The notes beneath the pieces were generated by a model, which saw only the letters and a program-made list of their open reading frames with translations, made no database searches and was not told the origin of the DNA. A stretch of 64,000 nucleotides of DNA from Sphingobium sp. (GTDB lineage: Bacteria > Pseudomonadota > Alphaproteobacteria > Sphingomonadales > Sphingomonadaceae), in assembly GCA_020446425.1 (NCBI GenBank), contig JAGRES010000005.1:62001-126000 (forward strand), in the 5' to 3' direction. The translations under genes were made by a program, and so were the position numbers. Shown here in pieces: positions 8,916 through 17,743 of the stretch (its first letter is position 1; each line of letters opens with the position of its first letter).

Positions 8916-8992
8916 CTAGTGTGGTTTTCGGATTTGAAATTCGCTCCATAGCCAGCCGGTCAATGAGGCGAATTTCAAATCCACCACACTAG
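8916..8992. repeat. Bulged palindrome B, same architecture as A
   Basis: The outer arms CTAGTGTGG (8916-8924) and CCACACTAG (8984-8992), and the inner arms GGATTTGAAATTCG (8930-8943) and 8969-8982, are exact complements. A five-base bulge on the left faces one base on the right. It begins 14 bases after palindrome A and shares its CTAGTG ends and two-stem plan, but the inner sequence is different. Confidence 0.7.
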
Positions 8993-9001
8993 ACCATAAA
9001 C

Positions 9002-9196
9002 TCAATCCGTCGGCGGAGTGGATTGCGCAGCGGCCAGCTTGTCCGCTTTCTTGCGCCGTGTGCGACCGGCATACAGCAGCGCCGCTGCGACAGCCGCCGA
9101 TGCCACGGCGCCGCCTATCGCTATTGCTGCTTTCTTGCGGTTTCCGGTTTCGCTGTACTCACTCGTTATGTCTTCTTTCACAGGATCGTCCTGCAT
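9002..9196 (-). CDS. Small single-span membrane protein, unknown function
   Basis: A 64-residue protein with an acidic N-terminus (MQDDPVKEDITSEYSE), one Ala-rich membrane helix (about 22-43) and a basic C-terminal side (GRTRRKKADK). I chose the ATG at 9196 rather than a GTG at 9205 because GGAAAG lies eight bases before it. The charge pattern suggests that the N-terminus faces out. I do not recognise the family. Confidence 0.6.
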   Translation of the reverse strand: MQDDPVKEDITSEYSETGNRKKAAIAIGGAVASAAVAAALLYAGRTRRKKADKLAAAQSTPPTD

Positions 9197-9312
9197 ATTT
9201 TCCACTTTCCGGTAACAGGTCGGATATTTCGTACCAGAACCAGCCTATAAATGGGCGCTGGCTCAAAGTCATTACCGGAGACGCGACAACGCGGATATTA
9301 TGTTCAGATGCT

Positions 9313-11355
9313 TCAGGCAGCGGCCGCAAAGGCCTGATGTGCTTCCTGACGCAATCTGCCCAATTCGATTTGCACGGCATGGACGGCGTCGGTCGTCTCT
9401 ACCTGCTCGCCTTTCTTGCAGGCCAGCTCGGCTGCCGACGCCAGCGCTTCCAGCCGTGTGGCGCTCAGCAGGCCTGCCGTACCCTTCAGCCGGTGCATAC
9501 GCCTTTGCAGGGTCATGGCGTCCTGTTCATAGCCTGCTTCACCCAGATCGGAAAATTCGACCATCACGCGATGCAGCGCGGAGCGGAACAGATCCATGTC
9601 TCCCGCCATGCGCTCCTTCGCGTCGTCCATATCGACGCCCGATATCTCGGGCCAGCGCACATCGGCCGCTGTGTCAGACGTCGCTGCCGCAACGGGTTCG
9701 GGCGGGTTTTCCCGATGACGCTGCACCGTCTGCAATATGGTATTGACCAGATCGTTGACATTGAACGGCTTGGAAATGACGCCATCCATCCCATAGCGCT
9801 CTGGCGCGTTTTCATCGGCCTTCGCGGCCCCGGCGGTCAGCGCGATCACCGCAGGACGATCTTTTCCCATCATCCATTCGATCTTGCGAAAGGCCTCATG
9901 GCCATCAAGGACCGGCATCTGTATATCCATCAGGATCAGATCGAGCGATGCCGCGCCATTGACCGCGAAATCCACCGCAGTAGCGCCATTTGTGACCAGG
10001 TGGACCGTCGCGCCCTCGAGCTCAAGTATCCTGCTCGCAATTTCCAGATTCATCTCACTGTCGTCCACAAGCAATATGTGCACGCCCGCAAGACGCGAAC
10101 GATGATGACCGGCGGAAGGAGATATCTGTGCCCGCTGGTCCGCAGCGGCATCGCGCTCCAGTTCCAGCTCCACCCAGAACCGGCTGCCCTCTCCCAAGAC
10201 GCTCTCGGCGCCGATTTTACCGCCCATCAGTTCGGTCAGCTCACGCGCGATCGACAGCCCCAGACCGGTGCCGCCATAGCGCCGCGTCGTCGAGCTGTCG
10301 GCCTGCACAAATGGCTCAAATAACTGGTCGAGCGTGTCGGGTTTGATGCCCACCCCGGTATCCGACACCGTAATGCGCAGCCTTTCAGGCGCGCCTTCCT
10401 TTGCCGAAGATTGTACGCGTTCCACCTTGAGGGTGATATGCCCTTCGCGCGTGAATTTCACAGCATTCGTCAGCAGGTTCAGCAATATCTGATGCAGCCT
10501 TGCCCGGTCGCCGAGAAACCGGCCTGCGACATCGCCACTCAGCTCAGCGGCGAACCGGACAGGCTTGGCATCCAGCTGCACCTGAGTCAGTTGACGGAGA
10601 TCCTCGACAAGGTCCGCCATGCTGAACGGTGTGCGTTCGATCACCAGCTCCGACGCGTCGATCTTCGACATGTCGAGCACATTGTTGATGGTGGATAGCA
10701 AGGTTCCGCTCGCCAGCTTTATCTTGCCGACCAGTTCGGCCTGCTCGGCGTTGAGCGCCGTATTCTCAAGCAGAAAGGACAAGCCGATAACCGCATTGAG
10801 TGGCGTGCGTATCTCATGGCTCATATTGGCCACGAACGAACTTTTCGCGCGATACGCGCTTTCGGCGCGCTCAGCGGCGGTGCGCAGCGACGTTTCATAG
10901 TCGGCGCGCATCGTCTCGGTCAGCTTGTTGAACTCCGCCTCGGCCCGTCGCCGCTCCTGCTCCATCTGCGCGCGCAACAATGCGGCTTCCAGCACGCCGT
11001 GCAGCCGCATCTCATTAAGGTTGGCCTTGGAAATATAGTCCGATGCACCGCTGCGGATGGCATCCACGATCAGCTCTTTGGACTCATTGAGGGTGATCAG
11101 AATGACAGGGCATATTTCCGGCCTGTGCGCCTCGATCATGGGGAGAAGATCGAGGCCGAGCGCGCCATTCAGATTATAGTCGAGCAGCACACAATCGAAA
11201 ACATGATCTTCCAGCTTGGCTTGCGCCTCCCCGAGGGAACAGGCCTCAACCACATCGCAATCGCATTCGAACTTTCCAAGCAAGCGCCGCAGCGTCTCGC
11301 GATCGACATCGTCGTCGTCCACCAACAATATACGTAAGGAAGAGGGTAAGGTCAT
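9313..11355 (-). CDS. Hybrid histidine kinase (REC-HisKA-HATPase-REC-Hpt)
   Basis: A soluble protein of 680 residues. An N-terminal receiver (about 5-120, [11 protein letters not shown]) is followed by a coiled coil, HisKA ([20 protein letters not shown]), an intact HATPase ([16 protein letters not shown]), a second receiver ([15 protein letters not shown]) and a C-terminal Hpt domain ([11 protein letters not shown]). It has no membrane segment or classical sensor, so the first receiver is probably its input. The ATG at 11355 is chosen; a TTG at 11367 overlaps the stop of the preceding receiver gene. It is the last gene of a five-gene signalling cluster. Confidence 0.9.
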   Translation of the reverse strand: MTLPSSLRILLVDDDDVDRETLRRLLGKFECDCDVVEACSLGEAQAKLEDHVFDCVLLDYNLNGALGLDLLPMIEAHRPEICPVILITLNESKELIVDAIRSGASDYISKANLNEMRLHGVLEAALLRAQMEQERRRAEAEFNKLTETMRADYETSLRTAAERAESAYRAKSSFVANMSHEIRTPLNAVIGLSFLLENTALNAEQAELVGKIKLASGTLLSTINNVLDMSKIDASELVIERTPFSMADLVEDLRQLTQVQLDAKPVRFAAELSGDVAGRFLGDRARLHQILLNLLTNAVKFTREGHITLKVERVQSSAKEGAPERLRITVSDTGVGIKPDTLDQLFEPFVQADSSTTRRYGGTGLGLSIARELTELMGGKIGAESVLGEGSRFWVELELERDAAADQRAQISPSAGHHRSRLAGVHILLVDDSEMNLEIASRILELEGATVHLVTNGATAVDFAVNGAASLDLILMDIQMPVLDGHEAFRKIEWMMGKDRPAVIALTAGAAKADENAPERYGMDGVISKPFNVNDLVNTILQTVQRHRENPPEPVAAATSDTAADVRWPEISGVDMDDAKERMAGDMDLFRSALHRVMVEFSDLGEAGYEQDAMTLQRRMHRLKGTAGLLSATRLEALASAAELACKKGEQVETTDAVHAVQIELGRLRQEAHQAFAAAA

Positions 11356-11363
11356 GGCTCTGC

Positions 11364-11789
11364 TCAATTCGGAAGTTGGACCACCGAGCTATAATCGCTG
11401 ATCAGATTGGCGAGGCGCGCAAATTGCGGGCCGACCTTGGACTTGACCATATAGCCCGCAACCTGTTCATGATAGGCGCGCGAACGGTCGGTATCCGCAT
11501 CCGATGTCGTCAGCACGAAGATCACGTTATCGCGCAGGGCTGCGTCGTTGCGGACAGATTCCAGAAATTCAAATCCGTTCATCCGCGGCATGTTGAGATC
11601 GAGCAGGATGAGATGCGGTCTGGGCATTTCCTTGGCCGATCTTCCCTGCAGAATATCGAGCCCCTCCTGCCCATCTTCGGCCACAGTGATAGTGAACTGG
11701 CCTGTGACCTTGCGCAATGACCGTTCGACGATTTCGGCGGTCAGGTCATCATCGTCGATCACCAATATGTTGAGTGGCGTATCAGTCAT
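11364..11789 (-). CDS. Single-domain response regulator
   Basis: A receiver-only protein of 141 residues with the acidic pocket (VIDDDDL), phospho-acceptor region [13 protein letters not shown] and TTSDADTD. It has no DNA-binding or enzymatic output. The ATG at 11789 overlaps the 3' end of the upstream kinase by eight bases, which indicates coupled translation and makes that kinase its likely partner. Sequence type is like Rcp1, the receiver that serves phytochrome-type kinases. Confidence 0.88.
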   Translation of the reverse strand: MTDTPLNILVIDDDDLTAEIVERSLRKVTGQFTITVAEDGQEGLDILQGRSAKEMPRPHLILLDLNMPRMNGFEFLESVRNDAALRDNVIFVLTTSDADTDRSRAYHEQVAGYMVKSKVGPQFARLANLISDYSSVVQLPN

Positions 11790-12924
11790 CCAGATCCGTC
11801 CTTGCATATCGCGGCCACCGCACGCGAAACGTTGACCCGCGCTGGTCGTCACTGCTCAACAAGGTGATGGCGCCGCCATGGCCAGTGACGAGCCGCTGGA
11901 CCACGGCGAGCCCCAAGCCCACGCCTTTTCTTTCCGAAGCGTTGAGAGTCTGGAAAAGACGGAAAACGCGCTTCTGAGCCGCTTCGGGAATGCCGGGACC
12001 GTCATCGGAAACCTCCATGATGCATTGGTCATGCACCAGCCTGATGGTGATGGTGATGGAGACCTCCTCACGATCATGATGCTTGATCGCGTTGGAGATA
12101 AGATTGCGTAACACAGTCGCCAACGGAACCTTGGTCCCATCGAAGCTCTCATCCGAAGCGTCGACCGAAATGTGAACATGGGCAGGAGGAGGCTCCAGCG
12201 CCAGCACTTCATCGACCAGGTCACGCAGAACGATTGGCTCTATTTTGGCGGTTCGGCGGCCCGACCGGGCATAGGTGAGCAAATCCTCGATCAGTTTTTC
12301 CATCGCGCCGATGCGCTCATCCATCCTCGCCAGGTTTTTCTGGACGGTGGCGGGGGCGCTGTCGCCATAATCCTCACGGATAAATTCGATAAGATTGGCT
12401 ATGCCGCGGATCGGCGAGCGCAGATCATGCGAGGCGACATAGGTGAATTCCTCCAACTGTCCGTTGGCTTCCTTCAGGCGCAATTCGGCCCGCTTACGGT
12501 CCGTAATGTCGATGATCGACGCGCAGTTGAAGCGCCCTTCCGCCGTATCAATCACGCTAAGGCCGATTTCCAGCGGGAACTCGACCCCATCCTTGCGCAA
12601 CCCGGTCAGGTCGCGCCCCTGCCCCATGGCTCTGGGACGCGGCGCCTGGGTATATCCATCCCGCAATCCGACATGGTCACTGCGAAATCGTGTGGGCAGC
12701 AATATTTCTATCGGCTGGGCGGCAAGCTCTTCGGTGCTATAACCGAACATCGCGCACAAGCGCTCATTCGTGTGTGTAATAAGCCCTTGCGCATTGACCA
12801 ACAGCATGCCGCAAGGGGCGTTTTCGAATATCGACCGGAAGGCCTGATCCGCCTTCTGAGACAATGACACGTCCCGCAGGGAAGGCTTGGCGGCGATAGT
12901 TTCGATCATTCCCATGAACGGCAT
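11782..12924 (-). CDS. PAS-domain histidine kinase
   Basis: A cytosolic kinase of 380 residues. The PAS domain (about 25-145, SIFENAPCGMLLVNAQGLITHTNE) precedes a phytochrome-kinase-like dimerisation domain with ASHDLRSPIRGIANLIE and a complete HATPase (N box LRNLISNAIKHH, G1 DDGPGI, G2 GVGLGLAVV). The PAS ligand is not evident. Its 3' end overlaps the receiver gene that follows. Confidence 0.88.
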   Translation of the reverse strand: MPFMGMIETIAAKPSLRDVSLSQKADQAFRSIFENAPCGMLLVNAQGLITHTNERLCAMFGYSTEELAAQPIEILLPTRFRSDHVGLRDGYTQAPRPRAMGQGRDLTGLRKDGVEFPLEIGLSVIDTAEGRFNCASIIDITDRKRAELRLKEANGQLEEFTYVASHDLRSPIRGIANLIEFIREDYGDSAPATVQKNLARMDERIGAMEKLIEDLLTYARSGRRTAKIEPIVLRDLVDEVLALEPPPAHVHISVDASDESFDGTKVPLATVLRNLISNAIKHHDREEVSITITIRLVHDQCIMEVSDDGPGIPEAAQKRVFRLFQTLNASERKGVGLGLAVVQRLVTGHGGAITLLSSDDQRGSTFRVRWPRYARTDLDD

Positions 12925-13009
12925 TCTTTCTGGATGAGAGTGCCGGCAGTCGCGGACAGGGCTGCGCGCCGGTCTCTGTTTCGCTCCAAGGCTTTCCGGA
13001 CCGGATCGC

Positions 13010-13543
13010 CTATAGTTCGCGGATGACTTCGTTCAGCAGCGCCGAGAGCTGTTCGGGCTGTTTCGGCTTGCTCACGAACATGCGCGCGCCACGATGAAAG
13101 CATCGCAAAGAGTCCGCACCGCTGCGCGACGAGGTCAGCGCGACACAGGTGCAATCGACGTCATATTTCTGCATTTCCAGCAGGAGGGAAAAGCCATCCT
13201 TGCGCGGCATTTGCAGGTCGATCAGGGCCAGATCGGGGTGAACAGAGCCACTTGCGATCATTTCCAGCGCCTCTTCGCCGTCACGAGCGCGCACTATATG
13301 ACCCACCTTGCGGTTCTTGTTGAGGGCCTTCTCGATCAGATAGGCATCGCCCTCGTCATCTTCGACCAGCAGGACGTTGATCGGGGCATCCGCTATCGTA
13401 TCGGACAAGGAAATCGAGTCATTCCCGCCAAGCGTATCTGCGTAACTGTTCAAGGGTGCCGTTGTGGCTGTAGCTCCTGCCATTTGCATCTCCAGGTCTT
13501 CACGGTTGGGTCGCATAACCGGCATCATTGCCGATTCGGTCAT
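13010..13543 (-). CDS. Response regulator, Rcp1-type receiver
   Basis: A protein of 177 residues (start uncertain). A flexible N-terminal stretch of about 50 residues is followed by one receiver domain with NVLLVEDDEGDAYLIEKAL, phospho-acceptor LALIDLQMPRKDG and ALTSSRSGAD. Proteins of this type serve phytochrome-like kinases. Possible starts are a TTG at 13561 and the ATG at 13543; I took the ATG. Directly upstream is an island of extreme AT content that may hold its promoter. Confidence 0.82.
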   Translation of the reverse strand: MTESAMMPVMRPNREDLEMQMAGATATTAPLNSYADTLGGNDSISLSDTIADAPINVLLVEDDEGDAYLIEKALNKNRKVGHIVRARDGEEALEMIASGSVHPDLALIDLQMPRKDGFSLLLEMQKYDVDCTCVALTSSRSGADSLRCFHRGARMFVSKPKQPEQLSALLNEVIREL

Positions 13544-13754
13544 AAGTAAATTTCGCCACAATTCGTGAAAATAGAGTTAAAAATACAGTAACTATATACA
13601 ATTATGTATTTATACATTGATATATTTTCATATTTAAGAAATATTATTTATTATGATATAAAAGTATTGTTTATTGAATTACATAAAATTCAATATGGAA
13701 TTTTCTATTATTATATTATATATTTATGAAATTCTGCTAATCATAATTTCGTAT
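13544..13754. other. AT-rich intergenic island (about 14% GC)
   Basis: The spacer between two signalling genes is extremely AT-rich: I count 26 G or C bases in the 180 bases from 13561 to 13740, in a window where coding DNA is clearly above 60% GC. It contains many TATAAT-like and TTTATTAT-like runs and no open frame. It could be a promoter region bound by an AT-seeking nucleoid protein, or a remnant of foreign DNA. Confidence 0.75.
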
Positions 13755-14867
13755 TCACGCCACCTGCGCCAGCAATGTATCGCGTGACTGCACCAGTGGA
13801 AGCGATATTCTGAACTCCGTTCCCTGTTCGACCCGCGATGAGCAGGAGATATTTCCCGCCTGCGCCATGATCGCCTTGCGGCACAGGGTAAGCCCGAGAC
13901 CGGTGCCCTCATATTCCGCCTTGCCATGCAGGCGCACCAGCGGCTGGAAAATATAGTCGAGATACTGCTCCTCGATGCCGATGCCATTGTCGCTGATAGC
14001 GATAACCCCCTCGCCCTGATGCTCGGTGAGAGAGAGCGATATGGCGGGGCATGGACTGCGATTATATTTTATGCCGTTGATGACAATGTTCTGGATCGAA
14101 AGCGCAAGAAGGTCCGCATTGCCCCTGACTCTCAACGCACCGTCCACGGTCACGACAGCGCCGCGCTCGTCAATATAGCGGCGGATAGATTCCAGCGCAT
14201 CGGCGATAGTCTGGCCGACATCTAGGTCATTGATGTCAGGGGAACGGTTCAGCAGCGAAAATTCCGACATGACCTCGACCAGCCGGTCGAGCCGGTCCGC
14301 CGCATTGATCACGAAATGGAGCAGCTTCGGCGTTTCCTCATTCTGCCCGCTGGCAATATTGTCTGCGATCATCTGGCAAAAGGTCATGATCTGGCGCACG
14401 GGCTGTTTGAAATCATGGGCAAGCGCAAAGGCGAAAGTCTCGATATCCGCCCGCTGCTCATCAATGATACGCGTCCGCTCCGCCAATGTAATGGCATTGG
14501 TTATGGTTCTGGTGAGCGCCTCGACCGATATGCGCGATTTGGGGATATAGTCGCTGACGCCGCATTGTATCGCCTGCGCGGCCAGCACTTCATCGCCATT
14601 GCCGGTACACAGGACGATTGCCAGATGCGGGAAGCGCTCGCGCAGGGCCCTGGCGCAGGTCATGCCGTCACACTCCGGCAGGTCATAGTCCAGTATCACA
14701 CAATCATACCGGTCAATATCGCCCTGCTCCAGCAAAGTGGCACTGGTGGTCAGCCCGGAAATCTGAGCATGGGGCAATCCCTGACGCGCGATCCGGCATA
14801 TAACGTCCAGCGCCAGAGCATCGTCGTCGACAAAGACTATCTTCCATGCATGCGCGTCGTCGGCCAT
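13755..14867 (-). CDS. Histidine kinase with N-terminal receiver (REC-HisKA-HATPase)
   Basis: A soluble protein of 370 residues. The receiver (about 8-125; VFVDDDALALDV, CVILDYDLPECDG) is linked to a kinase with phospho-acceptor region FALAHDFKQPVRQIM and an intact HATPase (N box SIQNIVINGIKYN, G1 DNGIGI, G2 GTGLGL). A kinase whose input is a receiver domain probably reads the phosphorylation state of another kinase. It heads the cluster; a 45-codon frame ends eight bases before its ATG. Confidence 0.88.
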   Translation of the reverse strand: MADDAHAWKIVFVDDDALALDVICRIARQGLPHAQISGLTTSATLLEQGDIDRYDCVILDYDLPECDGMTCARALRERFPHLAIVLCTGNGDEVLAAQAIQCGVSDYIPKSRISVEALTRTITNAITLAERTRIIDEQRADIETFAFALAHDFKQPVRQIMTFCQMIADNIASGQNEETPKLLHFVINAADRLDRLVEVMSEFSLLNRSPDINDLDVGQTIADALESIRRYIDERGAVVTVDGALRVRGNADLLALSIQNIVINGIKYNRSPCPAISLSLTEHQGEGVIAISDNGIGIEEQYLDYIFQPLVRLHGKAEYEGTGLGLTLCRKAIMAQAGNISCSSRVEQGTEFRISLPLVQSRDTLLAQVA

Positions 14868-14875
14868 CGCTTGCC

Positions 14876-15013
14876 CTAAATTGAATATCGACCATCGACA
14901 TTGGCCAATCGCTTGGCCCAGGTCATAATATCATTATAGGCTGGTTGGCCCGGTATCGGATGGTGGGCGTCCCGGCGCTGCGTAAGATGCCCGATTTCGC
15001 GCGCCGGGGTCAT
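14876..15013 (-). CDS. Possible small protein upstream of the REC-kinase
   Basis: An open frame of 45 codons (MTPAREIGHL...VDGRYSI) runs from the ATG at 15013 to a TAG at 14876-14878, eight bases before the kinase start. Its codons are GC-rich at the third position, and its composition (Trp, three Tyr or His clusters) is protein-like. The spacer after its stop, GGCAAGCG, would double as the kinase ribosome site. No clear ribosome site precedes the ATG itself. It could be a leader peptide or chance. Confidence 0.3.
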   Translation of the reverse strand: MTPAREIGHLTQRRDAHHPIPGQPAYNDIMTWAKRLANVDGRYSI

Positions 15014-15061
15014 GCGAAGAAAATGCGTTCAATGCACCGCGCCATGCGCTAATGACAGGGC

Positions 15062-16159
15062 ATGGACGAGGTTGACGCCATCGTTGTCGGGGCAGGCGTG
15101 GTAGGCTTGGCGGTTGCGCGGGCGCTGGCGCTTGCCGGTCATGAAGTGATGATCCTGGAGCGCGAACGGCAGTTCGGCACGGTCACCTCTTCCCGCAACA
15201 GCGGCGTGATCCATGCCGGGCTCTATTATCCCGACGGATCGTTGAAGGCGCAGCTCTGCGTTGAAGGCCGCCAGCTTCTCTATGCGTTTTGCGAAAAGCG
15301 CGGCGTTGCCCACCGGCGCTGCGGCAAGCTGATCGTCGCGGCCAGCGAGGAAGAGTTTACCGCGCTCGATGCCGTTATGGCGCATGGGGCAGCTGCTGGC
15401 GTCGATGATCTCGTGCGGCTTGATGTCGCAGAGGCGCGTGCAATCGAGCCAGCGCTGACCTGCGCGGGTGCAATACATTCCCCGTCGAGCGGCATCGTCG
15501 ACCAGCACGAGCTGATGCTGGCTCTGCTCGGCGAGGCCGAAGCGCATGGAGCGATGCTGGTATATGACACGCAGGTGGACGCCATTGGGCAGGCGGAGGC
15601 AGGCTGGACGGTGCAGGTCGGCGAAACGCGTCTGACCACACCGATCCTCGTCAATGCCGCTGGATTGGGCGCGCAGGCTCTGGCGCAGACGATTGAAGCG
15701 CTCGATCCCACGCTCGTGCCGCCGCTGTTCCTCGCCAAGGGCTGCTATTTCTCCTACGCCGGGAAGGTGCCCTTCTCGCGGCTGATCTACCCGGTGCCGG
15801 GTCCCGCCAGCCTGGGCACCCATTTCACCCTCGATCTGGGCGGGCAGGCGCGCTTCGGGCCGGACATTCACTGGGTGGACGAGATCGACTACACGGTCGA
15901 TCCGGCGCTGAAACCCGCTTTTCTTGCCGCCGCGCGCAGGCTCTGGCCGGATGCCGAAGAGGAACGGTTACAGCCCGCCTATGCCGGGGTTCGCCCCAAG
16001 CTGGCCGGGCCGGGCATGCCGACCGCGGATTTCGTATTGCAGGGAGAAAAGGATCATGGCCTCCCCGGCCTCGTCAACCTGTTCGGAATAGACTCGCCGG
16101 GGCTGACTTCATCGCTGGCGATTGCCGCGCGGGTAGCGGCGATGATCGGCGCCCCCTGA
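15062..16159 (+). CDS. FAD-dependent oxidoreductase, L-2-hydroxyglutarate oxidase-like
   Basis: A 365-residue DAO-fold flavoprotein. The dinucleotide-binding motif VVGAGVVGLAVARALA lies at residues 8-23, and SSRNSGVIHAGLYYP matches the conserved substrate-side segment of LhgO/L2HGDH enzymes, which oxidise L-2-hydroxyglutarate to 2-oxoglutarate and pass electrons to the quinone pool. The C-terminal FAD contact GIDSPGLTSSLAIA is also intact. The gene stands alone between two unrelated blocks. Other 2-hydroxyacids cannot be ruled out. Confidence 0.82.
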   Translation: MDEVDAIVVGAGVVGLAVARALALAGHEVMILERERQFGTVTSSRNSGVIHAGLYYPDGSLKAQLCVEGRQLLYAFCEKRGVAHRRCGKLIVAASEEEFTALDAVMAHGAAAGVDDLVRLDVAEARAIEPALTCAGAIHSPSSGIVDQHELMLALLGEAEAHGAMLVYDTQVDAIGQAEAGWTVQVGETRLTTPILVNAAGLGAQALAQTIEALDPTLVPPLFLAKGCYFSYAGKVPFSRLIYPVPGPASLGTHFTLDLGGQARFGPDIHWVDEIDYTVDPALKPAFLAAARRLWPDAEEERLQPAYAGVRPKLAGPGMPTADFVLQGEKDHGLPGLVNLFGIDSPGLTSSLAIAARVAAMIGAP

Positions 16160-16188
16160 AAAGCGATTAGAATATCAGCAGGCCCGGG

Positions 16189-17001
16189 TCAGACCCGGCG
16201 CAAAAATCCATCAACCGAAGCGGTGATGCTGATCTTGTGCTCGATGGTCTTGTCCAGCTCAAACGTCAATGGGTCGCCATCCGCCGCTGCGCGCCCTTCC
16301 CCGGCAAGCAACCGCTGATATTCCCAGACGGCGGTGCGCGGGTTGTCGCCCTTGCCCCAGGGACGGTCAGCGCACATTTCATCGGGCAGGTCCTCAACGC
16401 CTGTATCCCACACCACGCAGTAGGACCCCTTGGATGTTAGCGGCGCATAAAGCTCCAGCTCCGCCAGAACATGCTCATGCGTATGGTTGGAATCGAGGAA
16501 GACCATGATCCGGTCATATCCTTGCGCCTGCGCCTTCACCTGCGCGAAAACATCCTCTGCCACCGACGATCCCTGAATGAGCGAAATCTTGTGAAACATG
16601 GGATGCGCTTCGATACCTGCACGGTTGTGGACGCGAATGTCGATATCCACGCCCACCACCTTGCGGCGGCTGGCGGTGGGGTCAAGCGTGGTGCCCGCTT
16701 CAACCGCGTCGCAATAATCCAGCATCGCCAGCATCGACGCAGATAGGATCAGCGATCCGCCATGCGCGATACCCGTCTCGATCACCAGATCCGGGCGGCA
16801 GGTCCAGATCAGCTCCTGGATCGCATATTGATCCTGCGGCACCTGAATGATGGGCCGACCGAGCCAGGTGAAATTCTGCGCATAATTGTGCCGGATCGCC
16901 TCGCGCAGCCATATCTGGGTCATGCCCGCGAAGGCGGTGTCCTCTCCAATGCCACGGATATTATCCTGAACATAGGCGGCGAATTTTGCGTTTTCAGACA
17001 T
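16189..17001 (-). CDS. CmcI/cephalosporin hydroxylase-family methyltransferase
   Basis: A 270-residue protein of the CmcI/rhamnosyl O-methyltransferase family, a SAM-binding Rossmann fold (LVIETGIAHGGSLILSAS; VVGVDIDIR; MVFLDSNHTHEHV). Such enzymes O-methylate sugars or small molecules; here a glycan is the likely target because of the neighbours. The ATG at 17001 (MSENAKF) overlaps the stop of the FkbM gene by eight bases, so the longer frame to 17100 is rejected. The stop codon lies in the loop of a short inverted repeat (CCGGGT/ACCCGG, 16184-16198). Confidence 0.83.
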   Translation of the reverse strand: MSENAKFAAYVQDNIRGIGEDTAFAGMTQIWLREAIRHNYAQNFTWLGRPIIQVPQDQYAIQELIWTCRPDLVIETGIAHGGSLILSASMLAMLDYCDAVEAGTTLDPTASRRKVVGVDIDIRVHNRAGIEAHPMFHKISLIQGSSVAEDVFAQVKAQAQGYDRIMVFLDSNHTHEHVLAELELYAPLTSKGSYCVVWDTGVEDLPDEMCADRPWGKGDNPRTAVWEYQRLLAGEGRAAADGDPLTFELDKTIEHKISITASVDGFLRRV

Positions 17002-17743
17002 TCGGTAATCCCCGATCTTTGAGGCGTGTGCAGTGGATGTCCCACCATTGGGTGCGCGGGGCGAGGCGGTTGCCTTCATGGTCCCGCACGGTTGTGGCAT
17101 AGTGATCGACTATGGCGTCATAGGAAAGCCAGTCCCCTTCGATATCGCTGCCCAGCGGACCGGACGATGCGGCGGGAAAGACATGGCCGGTTTGCGGATC
17201 GACCCGCCCTTCGACTGTCGACTGGTCGAGCAGCTTGAAACCGTCATAGCCGCATGCGGAGAGGGTTCGCATATAATCGAAGCCGAAGCGGCAATCCTCA
17301 ACGCTGACGCAGGCGGGCAGCTGCGGCAGACCCTGAAGCTGATCCAGCACAACATGGTCGACGCCTTCAACGTCAATCTTCAGATAATAGGGCACGCCAT
17401 ATTCATCGAACAATTCGGGCAGGGTGACACAGCGCACGTCTATACGCTCGCAGGTGCTGTCGTCACGTCCGGCCCAACCCGGATCAATGCTGCTCCAATG
17501 GTCATTGTCGATATTGACGAGAAAGTCCGTACGGCCCGACTGTTCCCAGATCGCCGCGTGAACGATGCTAAGCTGGCTGCGCGCCACGGGCTCCGCAAAA
17601 CGCTCGGCGGCTCTGGCGCATAAGACCGGATTGGCCTCTAGGGCGACGACGTCGAAGCCGCGCTTGAGATAATAATCGGTGTCGTCCCCGTTATTCATAC
17701 CGAGGTCGAAGATGATGCGGCTATCGCGGGCGAATATGGTCAT
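16994..17743 (-). CDS. FkbM-family methyltransferase
   Basis: A 249-residue SAM-dependent O-methyltransferase. The glycine motif is unusual (IIFDLGMNNGDDTDYYLK), and VVALEANP and YYLKIDVEGVDHVVL are the typical FkbM acid and metal-side motifs. The start at 17743 overlaps the upstream stop as ATGA. It is the middle gene of three overlapping methyltransferase genes, probably acting on one polysaccharide. Confidence 0.85.
   Translation of the reverse strand: MTIFARDSRIIFDLGMNNGDDTDYYLKRGFDVVALEANPVLCARAAERFAEPVARSQLSIVHAAIWEQSGRTDFLVNIDNDHWSSIDPGWAGRDDSTCERIDVRCVTLPELFDEYGVPYYLKIDVEGVDHVVLDQLQGLPQLPACVSVEDCRFGFDYMRTLSACGYDGFKLLDQSTVEGRVDPQTGHVFPAASSGPLGSDIEGDWLSYDAIVDHYATTVRDHEGNRLAPRTQWWDIHCTRLKDRGLPNV

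Noticed and set aside
16184-16198. Inverted repeat at the end of the CmcI-type gene as a terminator
   Set aside because: The stem is only six bp, contains the stop codon in its loop and is not followed by a T-run.
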